The position numbers were made by a program, and so were the translations under genes. This document shows, piece after piece, positions 24,295 to 26,540 of a stretch of DNA of 26,540 bases (position 1 is its first letter; every line of letters begins with the position of its first letter). Below the pieces are notes generated by a model. The model did no database searches and was not told the DNA's origin. It was given only the letters and a program-made list of their open reading frames with translations. The stretch is from UBA12545 sp051024685 (GTDB lineage Bacteria; Bacillota; DSM-521; Neomoorellales; Neomoorellaceae): the NCBI GenBank assembly GCA_051024685.1, contig JAZHPA010000036.1, forward strand, positions 1 to 26,540, read 5' to 3'.

Positions 24295-26373
24295 ATGCCG
24301 CGCGAATACCCACTGGAAAAGACCAGAAACATCGGGATCATGGCTCACATCGACGCCGGCAAAACCACTACGACCGAGAGGATCCTTTTCTATACCGGGC
24401 GGGTACACCGGATGGGTGAGGTTCATGAAGGTACGGCTACCATGGACTGGATGGTCCAGGAGCAGGAACGGGGTATTACCATTACGTCGGCGGCTACCAC
24501 CTGTTTCTGGCGTGATTGTCGTATTAACATTATAGACACGCCAGGCCACGTGGACTTTACCGTAGAAGTGGAGAGGTCCTTGAGAGTTCTAGACGGGTCG
24601 GTGGCCATCTTCTGCGCCGTCGGGGGCGTGGAACCCCAGTCGGAGACGGTGTGGCGGCAGGCCGACAAGTACGGTGTGCCCCGGATCGCCTATGTAAATA
24701 AGATGGACCGGGTAGGAGCCGATTTCTTCCGGGTGGTAGACCAGATCGCGGAGCGCCTGGGTGCCACGCCGGTCCCCGTTCAGCTTCCCCTCGGCGCGGA
24801 GGATAATTTCCGGGGGATTGTGGACCTGGTGCGCATGAAGGCTGTAGTTTACACCGATGATCTGGGGACTGCCATGGAGGAACATCCCGTTCCTCCGGAG
24901 ATGGCCGACCAGGTGGCCGAGTACCGGGAAAAGCTGCTGGAGGCAGTGGCGGAGAGCGATGAGGAACTTATGCTTAAATACCTGGAGGGTGAGGAACTGT
25001 CGGAAGAGGAGATCAAGGCCGGCATCCGCAAGGCAACCATTGCCTTGAAGATGGTCCCGGTCCTCTGCGGTTCCTCCTTTAAGAACAAGGGCGTGCAGCC
25101 CTTGCTGGACGCCATTGTGGATTACCTGCCGGCGCCCACTGATATACCCGCCATCCGCGGCGTGGACCCGGAGACGGGGGAAGAGGACCGGCGGCGCTCC
25201 AGCGATAGTGAACCCTTTTCGGCTCTGGCCTTTAAGATCATGGCAGATCCTTATGTGGGTAAGCTAACCTTTATCCGCGTATACTCGGGAACCATTTCTT
25301 CCGGCTCCTATGTCTATAATTCTACCAAGGGCCGCCGGGAGCGCATTGGACGCATCCTGCGCATGCACGCCAACCACCGGGAAGAAGTGGGCGAGGCCTT
25401 TGCCGGCGATATTGTAGCCGCCGTAGGCCTGAGGTTCACCACCACCGGTGATACCCTGTGTGATGAGGAACATCCTATTGTGCTGGAGGCCATGCAGTTC
25501 CCGGAGCCGGTTATCTCCGTAGCCATCGAGCCTAAGACCAAGGCGGACCAGGAGAAGCTGAGCCTGGCCCTGCAGAAGCTGGCGGAAGAAGATCCTACCT
25601 TCCGCATGCACACCGATCCGGAAACCGGGCAGACCATCATTTCGGGTATGGGAGAGCTGCACCTGGAGATCATTGTGGATCGGTTGGTGCGGGAGTTCAA
25701 AGTGGGGGCCAATGTGGGCAAACCCCAGGTAGCCTATAAGGAAACCATCCGCAAGGCCGTCAAGGCGGAGGGCAAGTATATCCGCCAGTCGGGGGGCCGC
25801 GGCCAGTACGGCCATGTGGTCTTGGAGCTGGAGCCTCTGGAGCCGGGTAAGGGTTACGAATTTGTGAGCAAAATCGTCGGCGGGGTGGTACCCAAGGAGT
25901 ACATCCCGGCGGTGGAGGCCGGTATCCGGGAGGCTATGGAAACCGGTGTTCTGGCAGGATATCCCCTGGTGGACATTCGGGCCGTCTTGGTAGACGGCTC
26001 CTACCACGAGGTAGACTCCTCGGAGATGGCCTTCAAAATTGCGGCTTCCCAGGCCCTCAAGGAGGGGGTAAGAAAGGCCCAGCCGGTCCTTCTGGAACCC
26101 ATAATGAAGGTAGAGGTCACCGTCCCTGAAGAGTATATGGGGGACGTTATCGGCGATATCAACGCCCGCCGAGGACGGATCGAGGGCCTGGAGCCGCGGG
26201 GCGGGACCGAGGTCATCCGTGGCTACGTACCCCTGGCCGAGATGTTCGGCTACGCCACCGATCTCCGTTCACGCACCCAGGGCCGGGGAACCTACGTTAT
26301 GCAGTTCTCCCATTACAGCGAAGTACCCCAGAATCTGGCTGACGAAATCATCAAGAGGCAGCGGGGAATTTAA
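24295..26373 (+). CDS. fusA: Elongation factor G
   Basis: EF-G is the GTPase that drives translocation and, with RRF, ribosome recycling. The 692-residue protein has the G1 motif AHIDAGKTT (17-25), the switch region around RGITITSAAT, G3 DTPGH (81-85) and G4 NKMD (135-138). Domains II-V follow, with the conserved domain IV segment GGRGQYGHVVLELEP and domain V segment EPIMKVEVTVPEEYMGDVIGD. Length is usual. The start ATG 24295 follows GAAAGGGTGATAAAGG. It lies between rpsG and tuf, as in the standard str operon. Confidence 0.98.
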   Translation: MPREYPLEKTRNIGIMAHIDAGKTTTTERILFYTGRVHRMGEVHEGTATMDWMVQEQERGITITSAATTCFWRDCRINIIDTPGHVDFTVEVERSLRVLDGSVAIFCAVGGVEPQSETVWRQADKYGVPRIAYVNKMDRVGADFFRVVDQIAERLGATPVPVQLPLGAEDNFRGIVDLVRMKAVVYTDDLGTAMEEHPVPPEMADQVAEYREKLLEAVAESDEELMLKYLEGEELSEEEIKAGIRKATIALKMVPVLCGSSFKNKGVQPLLDAIVDYLPAPTDIPAIRGVDPETGEEDRRRSSDSEPFSALAFKIMADPYVGKLTFIRVYSGTISSGSYVYNSTKGRRERIGRILRMHANHREEVGEAFAGDIVAAVGLRFTTTGDTLCDEEHPIVLEAMQFPEPVISVAIEPKTKADQEKLSLALQKLAEEDPTFRMHTDPETGQTIISGMGELHLEIIVDRLVREFKVGANVGKPQVAYKETIRKAVKAEGKYIRQSGGRGQYGHVVLELEPLEPGKGYEFVSKIVGGVVPKEYIPAVEAGIREAMETGVLAGYPLVDIRAVLVDGSYHEVDSSEMAFKIAASQALKEGVRKAQPVLLEPIMKVEVTVPEEYMGDVIGDINARRGRIEGLEPRGGTEVIRGYVPLAEMFGYATDLRSRTQGRGTYVMQFSHYSEVPQNLADEIIKRQRGI

Positions 26374-26397
26374 TCCTCTTGACAGAGCGTTCTGAAC

Positions 26398-26421
26398 CCC
26401 CGGCGGGTCTGCCCGCCGGGG
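26398..26421 (+). other. GC-rich hairpin between fusA and tuf
   Basis: CCCCGGCGGG-TCTG-CCCGCCGGGG is a perfect 10-bp stem with a 4-base loop. No T-run follows, so it is a poor intrinsic terminator. It may mark an RNA processing or stability site that separates tuf output from the upstream str mRNA. Confidence 0.6.
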
Positions 26422-26464
26422 ACCCAATACTTAGTCTAAATTAAGTAAGGAGGAAATAGCGAAC

Positions 26465-26540
26465 ATGGCGAAGCAGAAATTTGAGCGGAGGAAGCCGCAC
26501 GTCAACGTAGGTACGATAGGGCACGTGGACCACGGGAAGA
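26465..26540 (+). CDS. tuf: Elongation factor Tu (5' end, cut by window)
   Basis: The first 25 codons read MAKQKFERRKPHVNVGTIGHVDHGK, the invariant opening of EF-Tu with the start of the GTP-binding P-loop GHVDHGK. AAGGAGG (26447-26453) precedes ATG 26465 by 11 bases. EF-Tu delivers aminoacyl-tRNA to the ribosome. The rest lies beyond the window. Confidence 0.97.
   Translation, partial: MAKQKFERRKPHVNVGTIGHVDHGK

Noticed and set aside
26379..26384. TTGACA after fusA as a tuf promoter
   Set aside because: No -10 hexamer lies at 16-19 bases; that position is the GC hairpin.

Overview
The window looks like the chromosome of a GC-rich, probably thermophilic, anaerobic Firmicute of the Moorella/Thermanaeromonas type (Clostridia in the broad sense). 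The pointers are gene order (rpmG-secE-nusG-rplKA, rplJL, rpoBC, an L7Ae-family gene, rpsL, rpsG, fusA, tuf), a T-box leader, strong GGAGG ribosome binding sites, frequent GTG/TTG starts, and a YgfK-type iron-sulfur flavoprotein. The assignment is by gene content only; no 16S gene is present. All intact genes lie on the + strand.

Layout. 1-5315: a serine block. A T-box leader precedes a class V aminotransferase and D-3-phosphoglycerate dehydrogenase (serA); seryl-tRNA synthetase (serS) follows from its own promoter. 5356-6661: a decay zone with the stump of a sensor kinase fused to a wrecked NarL-type response regulator, then an IS110-family transposase remnant. 6827-8233: the Mg2+ channel mgtE. 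8637-10903: rpmG, secE, nusG, rplK, rplA. 10904-12462: rplJL behind an L10 autoregulatory leader with an attenuator. 12635-15688: a 1017-residue YgfK-type oxidoreductase lying between rplL and rpoB. 15828-22992: rpoB and rpoC. 23031-26540: an L7Ae-like protein, rpsL, rpsG, fusA and the start of tuf.

The most unusual signal is a family of small inverted-repeat elements (264-271 bp in the two complete copies, at 8355-8625 and 10966-11229). A third copy is cut by the window start (1-105), and a fourth isolated end lies at 6646-6661. Their ends read CCTGAGTTATCCCCAC or close variants. The complete copies are flanked by 7-bp direct repeats, and the two are in opposite orientations. In all four cases the final CAGG of the element end lies exactly 11 bases before the TTG of a -35 hexamer (TTGCTT, TTGATC, TTGACA, TTGACG). 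The 11 intervening bases are unrelated between sites. This suggests a mobile element that inserts at a fixed distance upstream of promoters, here those of the serine T-box operon, mgtE, rpmG-nusG-rplKA and rplJL. I know of no description of such an element and could not search for one.

Functionally, most genes serve the transcription and translation machinery and its amino-acid and Mg2+ supply. The exceptions are the oxidoreductase and the pseudogene zone.
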